A program made the translations under genes and the position numbers. Below are positions 34,201 to 43,155 of a DNA stretch of 64,000 nt, one piece after another; position 1 is the first letter of the stretch, and each line of letters opens with the position of its first letter. The notes under the pieces were generated by a model. It saw only the letters and a list, made by a program, of their open reading frames with translations. It did no database searches and was not told where the DNA came from. Source of the DNA: Nostoc sp. NMS9 (lineage in GTDB: Bacteria; Cyanobacteriota; Cyanobacteriia; Cyanobacteriales; Nostocaceae); assembly GCF_017114995.1 (NCBI RefSeq), contig NZ_JABXKL010000099.1:1-64000 (forward strand). Direction: 5' to 3'.

Positions 34201-35297
34201 GTAGCTTGAACATCAAAGTTACCGCCAAAGATTCGGTTGGGGCTGAAATTAGTGATGTATTTGCACTCACCGTTGCTCAAGTGATTACCGCTGAGACTCA
34301 ATCAACCAGCCTACTCACAAGAATTACAGGTGATATCTTTACGATAAAAAATCAAGTTAACGGTGAAAAAGCCAAACTCTCAGTCAAGATTAAAAGCAAT
34401 ACCTCTGAAGAAGTCAATGAACTGGGTGTATTTGTCGTTGACGATGCAGAAGGTAGGATTAACGGCGTAGCCCCTGGTGGTGCAAATTACACCGAACTAG
34501 CTCTCCAACGAGCAATGGTGCTTCTTTCATCTCTTGCAAAACTACCTAATGGTTTTAATTCCACTGACCTAAGCAGGCTACTGGAATTCAACTCTCAGAG
34601 CAACCTAAGATTTTATTTAATCCGTAGCAGCACTACTCAGGCGGTGCTATCTGGACAAACTTCGTTTTCTCAGGTGCTTTTTTCCTCGGATACGAATGTG
34701 GATGATAAAGGATTCTCTCTCAACTTTCAGAATTTGGTTGTCAAGATTGCAGCAACAGAGCAAGACCCACCTCTAGGTACTGGTCTTCAAGGAAAATATG
34801 AACCTGAACTGATTGATTTACGAGATGTGACACAATTGGTGAAAGCCGAATTTGTGGTTCATAGAGAAGCAGCTTTTAATAACTTTGTCGGCTTTTATCA
34901 GATAACTGATGAGAATGGTGGCATCGATACCAATGGCGATGGTACAGCAGATGTGCTTGTTGGACAGGCTGGTTATACTCAAGCTGCTATTAGTAATCGT
35001 GTCGCTGGTATTGATTTGAGTGTGGCTAACGAAGGTACAGCAAGTTTTACAGGTACTTTTCAACCTGGTGCTATTTTTGTCCCATTTATCATTGTTAATG
35101 CCGGGACTGATGCAATTCTTGATAGCAATACTAATAACGATCCGGCAGTTTACTTCTCCTTCTTGGGCGCTAACACTGACAAAGCAGATCATATTCGCCT
35201 GTTAGGGAATAACGCTTTTGGCTTTGAGGATTTGGCAAATGGTGGCGATCGAGATTACAACGATTTGATTGTCCGAGTTAATTTGAGTATCGCCTAG
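31236..35297 (+). CDS. Giant DUF4347/delta-60-repeat/Ig-like/DUF4114 surface protein
   Basis: About 1353 residues from the ATG at 31236. Residues about 20-190 form DUF4347 (RLVFIDPQVDDYQSLVMG, LHIVSHGAPGCIYLG). Then come six or seven delta-60-type repeats of about 52 residues (GKVTTNLGSTDIAYSIALQ, DDGKILVAG, NFAVVRYNSNGSLDTSF), of which the first three are nearly identical at DNA level with a 156-bp period. Next are five Ig-like repeats of about 95 residues (DSLTYTATLENGDPLPSWL, FSGTP, LNIKVTA). The end is a DUF4114 domain with GGDRDYNDLIVRVN and Asp-rich loops like DTNGDGTAD that should bind calcium. There is no classical signal peptide; such proteins are usually exported by type I secretion. 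Probably an adhesin or extracellular matrix protein. Confidence 0.88.
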   Translation: MIKHSSNKNFTINKISNSINIKPTLDLYPTRLVFIDPQVDDYQSLVMGVLPDTLVAVLDANQDGIEQISQVLESHQRVNSLHIVSHGAPGCIYLGNSQLNNETLNGYAAQLMGWANALSEDAQLLLYGCKVAQTEPGVLFIRCLSELTGAVVAASDDLTGSAVLGGDWELEVCTAPIVPRLAFGQEVITAYASILPVVLDGSFDSDGKVTTDIGTNSTDTGRSIVIQDDGKILVAGVSNSNFAVVRYNSNGSLDTSFDSDGKVTTNLGSTDIAYSIALQDDGKILVAGVSNSNFAVVRYNSNGSLDTSFDSDGKVTTNLGSTDIAYSIALQDDGKILVAGVSSSNFAVVRYDSNGSLDTSFGSAGKVITDIGTNTTDTAYSVSVQADGKIIVAGVSSSNFAVVRYDSNGSLDTSFGSAGKVITNLGGTDTAYSVSVQANGKIIVAGSSSNNFALVRYNSNGTLDTDFNTTGIITTDIGTNTTDNAYALTQHNGTIIVAGVSANNFAVARYRVNQNPVIVKEIADKETPQDINFNFTISDSFQDQDPGDILTYTATLENGDSLPSWLSFNAATKTFSGTPLNANVGSLNIKVTATDTYLAKVSDVFVLTVKNTNDPPEVFQAIADKEATEDTGFNFTFSEDTFIDIDAGDSLTYTATLKNGDLLPSWLSFNAATKTLSGTPLNADVSNLNIKVTARDIFGVEVSDDFALTVKNINDAPEVVEAIANLKVVINTQFNFTIPENTFIDIDAGDSLTYTATLENGDPLPSWLTFNSATHNFSGTPTVENLGNQNIKVTVKDLSGDEVSDVFVLTVAKFNSAPIVDRAIADQKATAKTTFNFTIPENTFSDVDLEDTLTYTATLDNGDPLPSWLSFNANELTFSGTPTNDNVGSLNIKVTATDPAFAEISDVFALTIAKANNPPIVDRAIADQKVTAETTFNFTIPENTFRDVDIEDTLIYTASLDNGDPLPSWLSFNPNKRTFSGVPTNNNLGSLNIKVTAKDSVGAEISDVFALTVAQVITAETQSTSLLTRITGDIFTIKNQVNGEKAKLSVKIKSNTSEEVNELGVFVVDDAEGRINGVAPGGANYTELALQRAMVLLSSLAKLPNGFNSTDLSRLLEFNSQSNLRFYLIRSSTTQAVLSGQTSFSQVLFSSDTNVDDKGFSLNFQNLVVKIAATEQDPPLGTGLQGKYEPELIDLRDVTQLVKAEFVVHREAAFNNFVGFYQITDENGGIDTNGDGTADVLVGQAGYTQAAISNRVAGIDLSVANEGTASFTGTFQPGAIFVPFIIVNAGTDAILDSNTNNDPAVYFSFLGANTDKADHIRLLGNNAFGFEDLANGGDRDYNDLIVRVNLSIA

Positions 35298-35631
35298 TAC
35301 CGCAAGGCGGAAGTTAAAAGTCACGCATTCAAAAGTCACGCATAATTATATTCCGAGCTTCTTGCGCCATTTGAAATGGTATGTTTATTTACGCCATACT
35401 GTACTAGTCTGAAGTGACTTGGTATAGGTGTAATATAGCCTGTAAGCTTTATTGAGCAATGAATACAAGCTTTTTTTCTGAAAAAGTCAAATATGAGTCA
35501 TAAACAGCGATCGCATCACCGATGTTGGAGTGAATCTGTCATTTGTAAGAAGATGCGATTACGGCAAAGTATTACAGTGATTCAAACAAATGTGTGAGAG
35601 TATATTTATTCACTCACCCGGAGATATAATT
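35298..35631. other. Intergenic stretch with short repeats
   Basis: Starts with the ctagtaccgcaaggcggaa block seen also near 26190 and two copies of aaaagtcacgcat. No gene. The frame upstream of 35632 on the same strand has no supported start. Confidence 0.5.
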
Positions 35632-36021
35632 ATGGTTTTTGCTGGCAAACGACCAAATAATTTAGGTATTAGCAACGGTAAATTAGCATCCTGCCCTAAT
35701 TCCCCTAACTGCGTTTCTAGTCAGAGTACAGATGCATCGCACCAAATTGCACCACTGACTTTTACATCTACTTCAGAAGAAGCAATTACTAATCTTAAAC
35801 AGATTATTGAGTCTTTACCAAGAACCAAAATCATTACCGAAAGTCAAGATTATTTATATGCAGAATTTAAAAGTGCTTTACTGGGATTTGTGGATGATGT
35901 AGAATTCTATCTAGACCGGAATGCGAATGTTATCCATGTGCGTTCAGCTTCACGTTTAGGTCAGAGCGATTTGGGTGTTAATCGTCAACGAATAGAGACG
36001 ATTAGAGCCAAGTTCAAGTAA
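35632..36021 (+). CDS. DUF1499 family protein
   Basis: About 129 residues from the ATG at 35632 (a GTG/TTG upstream is possible but adds 14 residues). Family features: GKLASCPNSPNCVSSQSTD near the start with paired Cys, then EEAITNLKQIIESLPRTKI and a tail DDVEFYLDRNANVIHVRSASRLGQSDLGVNR. DUF1499 proteins are small beta-alpha proteins of unknown function, often associated with membranes or stress. The length is normal. Confidence 0.88.
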   Translation: MVFAGKRPNNLGISNGKLASCPNSPNCVSSQSTDASHQIAPLTFTSTSEEAITNLKQIIESLPRTKIITESQDYLYAEFKSALLGFVDDVEFYLDRNANVIHVRSASRLGQSDLGVNRQRIETIRAKFK

Positions 36022-36321
36022 TTTGTAATTGAACTAAGGACTGGAGATTAAAGACTGGGAAAATAAGTAAGTAGTTGGGCAAAATTAATTACACGATGTC
36101 ATTACAAGTGAGACATTCGCATAGCCTTTCGTAGAAAAGAGAGACAATCGCAGAGTTTTGGATTACTTCACTTGATTTGCAATGGTTGTAAATATTTTTA
36201 TCCATCTACTTATGTGGATTCAGATCCAGTAGAATCTGGAATGACGATTGTGCAATGTGGTGTGGTGTTTCACCGAAAATTATGAATTACGAATTAGTTA
36301 AACTCTGCGATCGCAATATTT
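36022..36321. other. Intergenic stretch with a short cysteine-containing frame
   Basis: One frame near 36165-36285 gives LICNGCKYFYPSTYV... with a C-x-x-C, but no start or ribosome site. It may be a gene remnant. Nothing else could be supported. Confidence 0.35.
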
Positions 36322-36990
36322 GTGAAACTTAATTTGTTTAAAAACTTTGACTCCCGACCCCGACTGATTGTTGCTGTCGGACTTGCGGTATTAGTTTCAG
36401 TAATCCTGCCGCGTTGGCTGCACTTACCTACTCGCATTCTCTGCGCTTGGAACTCCGGTATTGACTTTTTCTTAGCCATAACGTGGTGGAAAATGATTAA
36501 AGCTAACCCAGAAAAAATTCGCCGCTATGCTGAGAGTGAATATGAAGGACATTTGGCTATATTGATGCTGGTGATTGCTGCGGCTTGTGCCAGTGTTTTA
36601 GCCATTGGGTTTTTATTAACTGATAAAAAAGGATTGTCAACAACTCTGCTTACTCTACATGTCATACTTTCAATTATGACCATTGTTGGTTCCTGGTTAC
36701 TAGTTCATACGATGTTTGCAGTGCAATATGCACACAGCTATTACAAATATATTAATCGTAATCATAGTGAAGAAATCACCGGAGGTTTAGATTTTCCTCA
36801 TAATGACTATCCAGACTACTGGGAATTTTTATATTATTCTTTTGTAATTGGCATGACTAGTCAAGTTTCAGATGTGCAGACAACATCACCCGATATGAGG
36901 CGCTTGACTTTGTTACATGGCATATTATCCTTCTTTTTCAATACCACCATTTTAGCTATGAGTATTAATATCATTGCATCGCTGATTTAA
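36322..36990 (+). CDS. DUF1345 family membrane protein
   Basis: Protein of 222 residues with a GTG start. It has five to six membrane spans and the DUF1345 pattern: NSGIDFFLAITWWKM near residue 44, HTMFAVQYAHSYYKY near 136, then a loop with GGLDFPHNDYPDYWEFLYYSFVIGMTSQVSD (about 152-183), and a last span. The Asp/His-rich loop after the fourth span is characteristic. Function is unknown. No adjacent partner. Confidence 0.88.
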   Translation: MKLNLFKNFDSRPRLIVAVGLAVLVSVILPRWLHLPTRILCAWNSGIDFFLAITWWKMIKANPEKIRRYAESEYEGHLAILMLVIAAACASVLAIGFLLTDKKGLSTTLLTLHVILSIMTIVGSWLLVHTMFAVQYAHSYYKYINRNHSEEITGGLDFPHNDYPDYWEFLYYSFVIGMTSQVSDVQTTSPDMRRLTLLHGILSFFFNTTILAMSINIIASLI

Positions 36991-37022
36991 ATAATTTCTG
37001 TAAAAAAATATATAGACAAGAT

Positions 37023-37109
37023 ATGCTGATTCAAAAAGGCGAAATATCTATTCGTCTAATGCAAGATGAAATGTATTGTCAGCAAATAGTTTACTTTCTT
37101 AATCCTTGA
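37023..37109 (+). pseudogene. N-terminal fragment of a GNAT acetyltransferase
   Basis: The frame MLIQKGEISIRLMQDEMYCQ matches the start of AAC(6')-type GNAT acetyltransferases and then diverges and stops. The C-terminal part of such an enzyme lies 600 bases downstream (37709-37912) on the same strand. The middle is replaced by a terminator, a palindromic repeat and a coiled-coil frame. Confidence 0.6.
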
Positions 37110-37113
37110 TATA

Positions 37114-37160
37114 GCCGAGACCTTGATTTTTCTTTGATATTTTTAGTCTCGGCATTTTTT
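37114..37160 (+). terminator. Intrinsic terminator
   Basis: GCCGAGAC at 37114 pairs with GTCTCGGC at 37146-37153 across a 24-base AT-rich loop, followed by a T-run at 37155-37160. It follows the N-terminal GNAT fragment. Confidence 0.65.
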
Positions 37161-37184
37161 GTTACTTTTTTACCGATTCTCAAT

Positions 37185-37275
37185 CAATCGTCGCGTAGAC
37201 GCATTCGCGGAGCGTCTGTCTGCGACACGCTACGCGAACGTAGAGAAGCGGCTTGTCGTAGACATCGCCTGAAGA
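37185..37275. repeat. Dispersed palindromic repeat
   Basis: Consists of cgtagacgcattcgcggagcg and acgctacgcgaacgtag blocks that pair with each other. It is related to the element upstream of thyX (9550-9610). It lies inside the segment that splits the GNAT gene. Confidence 0.65.
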
Positions 37276-37386
37276 ATGCTCAGTTGAGCAAATTTATACA
37301 TAGCAAGCTTTTTGCGCTTTCCTATGCGTCGAACTCACGTTAAATCAAATAAAAAAGTAAAATTGTAGGAGTTAAACACAAAGAAA

Positions 37387-37707
37387 ATGACCGACACACC
37401 TTTCCCTAGCCGACTAGACCGTGCTGAACAAATAATTTTAGGATTAGCTGAAAGACAAGCTAATACCCAGACACAAGTAGATGAACTAAGGCAGGAAATG
37501 AGAGAGCTTACAGCGAGTGTTAACAACCTTACAGATAATGTTGACCGTGTTTTAGCTCGTAGTGCAATTTTGGATGACGTATTGCTTGAGTTACGTGATA
37601 GTCATGAACAACACCAGCATAATTTTGAAGAACATCAACGCACTACTAATGCTGCATTACAAAGCCTTGAATCAATACTTTTGCAGTTAATTAGAAACAA
37701 TTCTTGA
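37387..37707 (+). CDS. Hypothetical coiled-coil protein
   Basis: Protein of 106 residues, almost entirely helical. Residues about 10-60 form a coiled coil (QANTQTQVDELRQEMREL, ASVNNLTDNVDRVLA), then a His-rich stretch (EQHQHNFEEHQRT) and a helical end. It resembles small cyanobacterial proteins of the DUF-like hinge type, but I assign no function. The upstream taggagttaaacacaaagaaaatg offers a fair ribosome site. It sits between the two halves of a GNAT gene, so it may have arrived as an inserted cassette. Confidence 0.6.
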   Translation: MTDTPFPSRLDRAEQIILGLAERQANTQTQVDELRQEMRELTASVNNLTDNVDRVLARSAILDDVLLELRDSHEQHQHNFEEHQRTTNAALQSLESILLQLIRNNS

Positions 37708-37708
37708 G

Positions 37709-37912
37709 ATAGTTATCAACTATCTTTTTGAACAGCGGCAAGCTGATAAAATTGTCATAGATCCGCACGTTGACAATTCTCGTGCTATTCGCTGCTATGA
37801 GAAATCTGGTTTTGTGAAGGTAAAGCTATTGCCCGCACATGAACTGCATGAAGGAAAATACTCAGATTGTTGGCTTATGGCAATAGAGCCAAAGAAATCA
37901 TCACCCCTTTAA
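37709..37912 (+). pseudogene. C-terminal fragment of a GNAT acetyltransferase
   Basis: In frame with the stop at 37910, it encodes YLFEQRQADKIVIDPHVDNS, RAIRCYEKSGFVKVK and a tail ending LMAIEP. This is the acetyl-CoA-binding half of an AAC(6')-like GNAT enzyme, with the usual N-x-R-A-I-x-x-Y-E-K-x-G-F motif. No start codon. It is the second half of the gene begun at 37023. Confidence 0.75.
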
Positions 37913-37923
37913 TTTACATGGTT

Positions 37924-38091
37924 TCAACTCGCGTGTTCCCAGTCACTAAGTAACTCATGTTGTTGTGCTATTTTATGGCATTTAGGGAATGGTACTTTAG
38001 GAGTACCAATACTCATACCAGGAAAAGACTGTTTTTTCGTCTTGGTAGGTCTATTTTCTAGGGTTGTTGAACTGAACTGTTGGGTTTTCAT
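37924..38091 (-). CDS. Hypothetical small protein, 55 residues
   Basis: Frame MKTQQFSSTTLENRPTKTKK followed by SFPGMSIGTPKVPFPKC and a helical tail. Basic, without a membrane span. The family is unknown to me. The ribosome site is weak. It lies upstream of the GNAT fragment's end in the opposite direction, and 130 bases after the large hybrid kinase on the same strand. Confidence 0.4.
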   Translation of the reverse strand: MKTQQFSSTTLENRPTKTKKQSFPGMSIGTPKVPFPKCHKIAQQHELLSDWEHAS

Positions 38092-38222
38092 TGGTAAATA
38101 AATCTCTGATTAAAACCTGAGCACCAATTTATAACATCAATTTGCAAATGGCAAATTTCTGAAGAAAAATAAAAAATACATATTTAATTTCTAAAGGAAA
38201 GAAGAGAAATTGAAGAGTTGAT

Positions 38223-41200
38223 TTACTCTGAAGGTGAAGTGTGTCCAATGAGACTAACGATCGCTGTAGCTAAATCCACTGGATCGACGGGTTTAGGTAG
38301 GTGTTTTTGAAATCCTGCTGCCATTGCTTGGTTGTAGTTAATTTCTCCAGCATAAGCAGTTAAAGCGATCGCGGGAATTTGTCCGCCTTGCTCTGGCGGT
38401 AATTTTCTCACCTCACGTAGCAACATATACCCATCCATCAAGGGCATTCCAATATCGCTTAAGAGGATATCTGGCTTTGATTGCACTAATGTTTGCAGCG
38501 CTTCATCTGCTGATTCAACTGCTGTTACCGTCGCGCCATATTGTTCCAGCGCAAAGTTAAAAAACTCTCGCACATCAGCTTGATCGTCCACAAGCAGGAT
38601 TTGCACTCCAGCAAGTAATGTCTCCTCAGTATTGAGTTCTGGTTGAGAAGCCTCACTACTGCTGATTCGCAACTCAGAATTTTTAAGCAAAGGTAATTTA
38701 ACTGTGAAGGTAGCCCCTTGTTCTTCTCCCAGACTCTCTGCCTGAACTGTACCACCATGAAGTTCTACAAGATGGCGCACAATTGCCAGTCCTAATCCCA
38801 ATCCGCCAAATACTCTGGTTGTTTTAGCATCTGCTTGGCGGAAGTAATCAAAGACGTAGGGCAAAAATTCTGGGTTAATTCCTTTACCTGTATCAATTAC
38901 CTGGATTTGAGCATCTAAACCAACTTGCTCTAGACGCACTTCTACAAGTCCTTCTGTGGGTGTGAATTTAACGGCATTGGAGAGGAGATTCCACATCACT
39001 TGTTGCAAGCGATCGCCATCGCCGAGAACTTTGCCGATATCATTACTTAACACCGTTTGAATTTGAATTGATTTGGCTTCTGCTGCTAAACGTACCGTTT
39101 CTAATGCAGATGCGATCGCTATTTTTAAATCGACTGCATGGAGATTTAACCTAACCTTACCTTGTAAAATCCGCGAAACATCAAGTAAATCTCCAATCAA
39201 TTGGGTTTGTAATTTAGCATTACGCTCGATTGTTTCCAATGCTCGGATTTTAGTAGCTTCGTCAAACTTGCGGGTTCTGAGTAACTTTGCCCACCCTAAA
39301 ATCGGATTCAAGGGAGTTCGGAGTTCGTGGGAAAGGACAGCGAGGAATTCATCTTTAATGCGGTTAGCTGTCTCAGCTTGTGCCCTTGCGGTCTTTTCAG
39401 CTTCGTAAAGTTGAGCGCGAGCGATCGCTTGCGCACACTGCTGTCCCAGTGTCAACATAAATCCCCGGTCTTCTTCATTAAATATTTGTCCAGTAGTAAA
39501 GCTTAATCCCAAAGCCCCAATTACTTTACCTTCTACTATTAAGGGAATGGAAGCCCAGGCATTATTCGCTATAACAGTGACAACATCTGCTAAGTCGGGA
39601 TATCTAGCAATCATGGCTGCTAAATTTTCTAAAAAAATCGGCTGCCCAGTTCTGACTGTTTCTGCTATTTGGTTAGGTGCTGCGATCGGAAAACTTGTCG
39701 AAGTATTTATGAGCGTTTGCGGATAGCCAATTGCTTGCACAACTTTTAGGGTAGTATTTCCTTCAGTAAGTAAGACAACGGAACCACCAGTAGCTTCCAA
39801 GGCGGCAATGCCTTGGTTCACCACTACATCAGCCACCTGTTGGGGAGTTAAGGCTTCTGAGAAGGCAGCAGTTATTTTTTGTAAAAGTACTGTGCGATTG
39901 ACAGACCGTTGAGTTTCCTGGTAAAGTCTGGCGTTGTCGATGGCTGTCGCTGCCCGCCGAGCAATATCCTCTGCTAAAGCCAAGTCTGTTTGTTGATAGT
40001 ACCGACCTGACTCGGCGGTAAAAAAAGAGATTGCTCCAAATAATTGCCCGCGAGAACGAACTGGAATCACCATTAGAGAACGAATACCCAGACTTTGCAG
40101 CAATTGCCGATGTTCGTTGTCTTCAGACATCTGTAGAAGATGTGAGTCAGATAATTCGGGATAAAAGACAGATATTCCTAACCTTAGCTGCCGTAAAAGC
40201 TGTTTGGCTCTGGTTTGGGGTCGATAACGCCGTCGGATTTCGTCTAAAATATTTAGTTTTGTGGGATCGGCAATTGCGATCGCAATTTGTTTACTTGACC
40301 AATCTTCCTGGAAGACATCTACAATGCACAAATCGGCTAAAGTTGGAACTGCTAGATTTGCCACATTTTCCAAGGTGATTTCATAATCTAATGAGGCAGC
40401 TAGTAAGGTGCTGGCTTCGACTAAAAAGTTTTGTGTGGCTTCAACTCGTTTGCGATGGCTAATATCCTCAATAATCCCTAATGCATACATTGGAACTCCC
40501 TTAGCATCCCAAACTGCTGATGAGGTTAGGTTTGCCCAAACTATGGAACCATCTTTGCGGATGTAGCGCTTCTCTAGGGAATAACCACTAATTTCTTTTG
40601 CTAAAACTCGCCGAGCATTTTCCAAATCAACTTCTAAGTCGTCAGGGTGGGTAATTTCCTGAAAGTTCATTTGAATTAACTCTTCATGGCTATACCCAGT
40701 AATTTCGCATAGGGCAGGATTAATTTGCAGAAATCGTCCATCCAACCCTACTAGAGTAATACCGACAGCTGCCTGATTGAACATTGCCCGAAACCTTTCT
40801 TCGCTTTCTCGCAAAGCAACTTCTGTTTGCTTTGCTGCTGTCACATCTGCCAAAATAATTCCAATTCCTACCGTTTCACCCATTGCGTTATGAACTGGGT
40901 AATAGTTGCCCAGCCAGTAACCGTAACGTTCGGGTTGCTCCCTTGTCTCACCGCTGATTTCCATATTCAGCAGGGGTTCTCCAGTATCTAACACGCGCTG
41001 TAACTGTGGCTCTAACTCAGCCGCCATCGCTGGCAACACTTCCCTAAATTTGCGTCCTAAATGTTCTTCTATAGCTAAACCGTTAATCTGGGCGAAAACT
41101 TGATTAATGCGGATATATCGCAGTTCCCGATCCAAAAAGCATACGGCAACAGGAGCCGCTTCTAACAGCGCATCTAGAAGAGATAGCGATTCAGCATAAT

Positions 41201-42467
41201 GGACTAAAGCTTGGTGGATGTCTCGATAAAGTTGGGCATTTTCCACCGCTAAGGCAGCACGATGAGTAATATCTGTTGCTAAAGTTAGGTCAGTGCGATC
41301 GTAGCGATGATCCGATCGGGTGTTGATAAAGGTAATACAGCCGAGTATGCGCCCTTTTGCGATTAACGGCACAATCATTACAGACTTCATCCCCAATTGC
41401 CGAACAAGTTCTAAGTGTTCCTGATTCTGAGTAGTTGCTACTAATAGCGAGTCAGATACCTCTGAGATCAATTCACTTTGCCCAGTTTGCAGTACTCTAG
41501 TAATTGCACTTGCACCTTTGTAATCTGTCACATACTCCTGAAGTTTACGCGCTAACTCCGCTTTCGATGGGTCTACATGGGCAATGGGTAGGCGGCGAAT
41601 AGAACCATCTTCATTTAAAATATCGACGCTACACCAATCAGCAAGCTGGGGAACTGAAATTTTGGCGATCTGTTCTAAGGTTTGTTCATAATCTAACGAA
41701 GTAGAGAGTAAACTACTAATTTGGGCGATATAGTGTAGTTTTTCCTCAGCCTGCTTGCGCTCAGTAATATTCACACCTGCACAGGTAATACCTAAAATGC
41801 TATTGTCTGCATCCCTTAGTGGTTCAACTAGCAAATCATAAAAACAGTCTTCTCCAGAAGTTGTCAGATAAACTTCTTCACGGGTTGCAACACCAGTCTC
41901 TATTACCTTTAGCTTAATTGCCTGCAATTGCGCTGCTACTGAGGGTGAAAATAATTCATCATCAGACTTACCTAACATTTCCTCAGCAGTGTCTAGACCT
42001 TGAGGATTATGAATCCACTGATATCGCAAATCACGATCCTGTTGAAAGACCACAATATCTGAACTACTTAAAGCTAATCGAAATCGTTCTTCACTAACTC
42101 TTAGCTTTTGGAGATTTTCATCAATCCGTTTTTTAGCAGTTTTTAATGCCTCACATAAGATACTAAAGAGCAATCCTTGTAATGCAAATAACCCAATTCG
42201 CACAAAATTGGATAAGTCAAAACTAAGCTCATAAGCTGGAGGGAGAAAGAAGTAATCGCTCAGTAACGCAGACAAGGAAGTTGCTAATAGCCCTGATTTC
42301 AAACCACCATACCAAGCGCTCACCATAACAGCGCTAAAAAACAGCAGGAAAGGAGTTTCACTCATGCTTAACCAGGGGTCTAGCATCAAAATTAGCACTA
42401 ATGTTAGTGCGACAATTAATACAACGATGCCATAACGCAATAACTGAGAATAATGAATATGGGGCAT
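38223..42467 (-). CDS. Large hybrid histidine kinase with DUF4118 membrane domain
   Basis: Protein of 1414 residues. Order: four membrane helices of the KdpD-like DUF4118 type (residues 10-110), PAS (about 125-240), GAF (255-420), PAS (430-555), PAS (555-680), GAF (690-850), GAF (870-1020), HisKA with FLAVLSHELRTPLNPILGW (about 1045-1115, phospho-acceptor His), HATPase with NAVKFTPTEG and GLGLAIVRHLVELHGG (1155-1265), and a C-terminal receiver with ILLVDD and LLSDIGMP (from about 1290). None of the GAF domains has a chromophore Cys-His pair, so they are probably small-ligand or redox sensors. A frameshifted Rcp-type regulator (43156) lies upstream and divergent. Confidence 0.92.
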   Translation of the reverse strand: MPHIHYSQLLRYGIVVLIVALTLVLILMLDPWLSMSETPFLLFFSAVMVSAWYGGLKSGLLATSLSALLSDYFFLPPAYELSFDLSNFVRIGLFALQGLLFSILCEALKTAKKRIDENLQKLRVSEERFRLALSSSDIVVFQQDRDLRYQWIHNPQGLDTAEEMLGKSDDELFSPSVAAQLQAIKLKVIETGVATREEVYLTTSGEDCFYDLLVEPLRDADNSILGITCAGVNITERKQAEEKLHYIAQISSLLSTSLDYEQTLEQIAKISVPQLADWCSVDILNEDGSIRRLPIAHVDPSKAELARKLQEYVTDYKGASAITRVLQTGQSELISEVSDSLLVATTQNQEHLELVRQLGMKSVMIVPLIAKGRILGCITFINTRSDHRYDRTDLTLATDITHRAALAVENAQLYRDIHQALVHYAESLSLLDALLEAAPVAVCFLDRELRYIRINQVFAQINGLAIEEHLGRKFREVLPAMAAELEPQLQRVLDTGEPLLNMEISGETREQPERYGYWLGNYYPVHNAMGETVGIGIILADVTAAKQTEVALRESEERFRAMFNQAAVGITLVGLDGRFLQINPALCEITGYSHEELIQMNFQEITHPDDLEVDLENARRVLAKEISGYSLEKRYIRKDGSIVWANLTSSAVWDAKGVPMYALGIIEDISHRKRVEATQNFLVEASTLLAASLDYEITLENVANLAVPTLADLCIVDVFQEDWSSKQIAIAIADPTKLNILDEIRRRYRPQTRAKQLLRQLRLGISVFYPELSDSHLLQMSEDNEHRQLLQSLGIRSLMVIPVRSRGQLFGAISFFTAESGRYYQQTDLALAEDIARRAATAIDNARLYQETQRSVNRTVLLQKITAAFSEALTPQQVADVVVNQGIAALEATGGSVVLLTEGNTTLKVVQAIGYPQTLINTSTSFPIAAPNQIAETVRTGQPIFLENLAAMIARYPDLADVVTVIANNAWASIPLIVEGKVIGALGLSFTTGQIFNEEDRGFMLTLGQQCAQAIARAQLYEAEKTARAQAETANRIKDEFLAVLSHELRTPLNPILGWAKLLRTRKFDEATKIRALETIERNAKLQTQLIGDLLDVSRILQGKVRLNLHAVDLKIAIASALETVRLAAEAKSIQIQTVLSNDIGKVLGDGDRLQQVMWNLLSNAVKFTPTEGLVEVRLEQVGLDAQIQVIDTGKGINPEFLPYVFDYFRQADAKTTRVFGGLGLGLAIVRHLVELHGGTVQAESLGEEQGATFTVKLPLLKNSELRISSSEASQPELNTEETLLAGVQILLVDDQADVREFFNFALEQYGATVTAVESADEALQTLVQSKPDILLSDIGMPLMDGYMLLREVRKLPPEQGGQIPAIALTAYAGEINYNQAMAAGFQKHLPKPVDPVDLATAIVSLIGHTSPSE

Positions 42468-43155
42468 GAAAAGTTCTTGGAAAAACCAATACTCATTGCA
42501 GAGGCTGTAGATACCCTAAGCTAGTTTGTAAATTTTAGTAACTTATCTACAGATAGATTTTTGGTGAATTAGAAAAACCTCTTTTGCCAGAGGTTAAGTT
42601 GTTAGTTATCTGATATGCAAAGTAAAAATTTAGCTCGATCCCTCAAGATAAATGACACTGTTTTACTAATGTAAAATACTAAATACAAACATGAAGCTAA
42701 TTAATTTATAACAAAAATTATAGAATAATATCTGGGTAAGAGCTTTTTCTGCTTTTTTCATTAGCTCATTTGTTGTCGGATTCACCAGAGGATAAATACA
42801 TAGTTTAACTTGCTAGAAGTACTTCTGCTGTCTCATATCTTAGAGGTTTAGAGAACACATAACCTTGGCCAAATTCCAGGGTAAGCGCATCTAATTTTGT
42901 AGCTAAATTTACAGATTATTTTGCACAATTATAGATTCGTGGAAATGATTTAAGTATTAAAGACGTTTAGTAGTACCCTGAAAAGCAAAGCGTCTATCTT
43001 ACTTAACGGATCAGTCTGATGACATCAGGTTTTAAATCTGCAAAACAAAGGATTAAAAGCTCAAAAAACTTGAGTATAGCTCAGGCGACTGCACTAATAG
43101 AAAAAATGGCATTAGGTGCAACCTTTTATTTCACCCTTCAAGGGTAAATTAACCC
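42468..43155. other. Intergenic stretch between divergent signalling genes
   Basis: About 690 bases, AT-rich. Apart from the short EAL relic at 42805-42912 I see no gene. It must hold the promoters of the hybrid kinase (minus) and the Rcp-type regulator (plus). Confidence 0.6.
42805..42912 (-). pseudogene. EAL-domain C-terminal remnant
   Basis: A 36-codon piece without start reads KLDALTLEFGQGYVFSKPLR, ending in AEVLLAS. FGQGYxFSKPL is the end of the EAL domain of cyclic-di-GMP phosphodiesterases. Nothing else of that gene is left here. Confidence 0.7.

Noticed and set aside
38223..42467. Chromophore-binding GAF domains in the 1414-residue kinase
   Set aside because: None of its three GAF domains has the Cys-His pair or the surrounding cyanobacteriochrome motifs, in contrast to the kinase at 50559.
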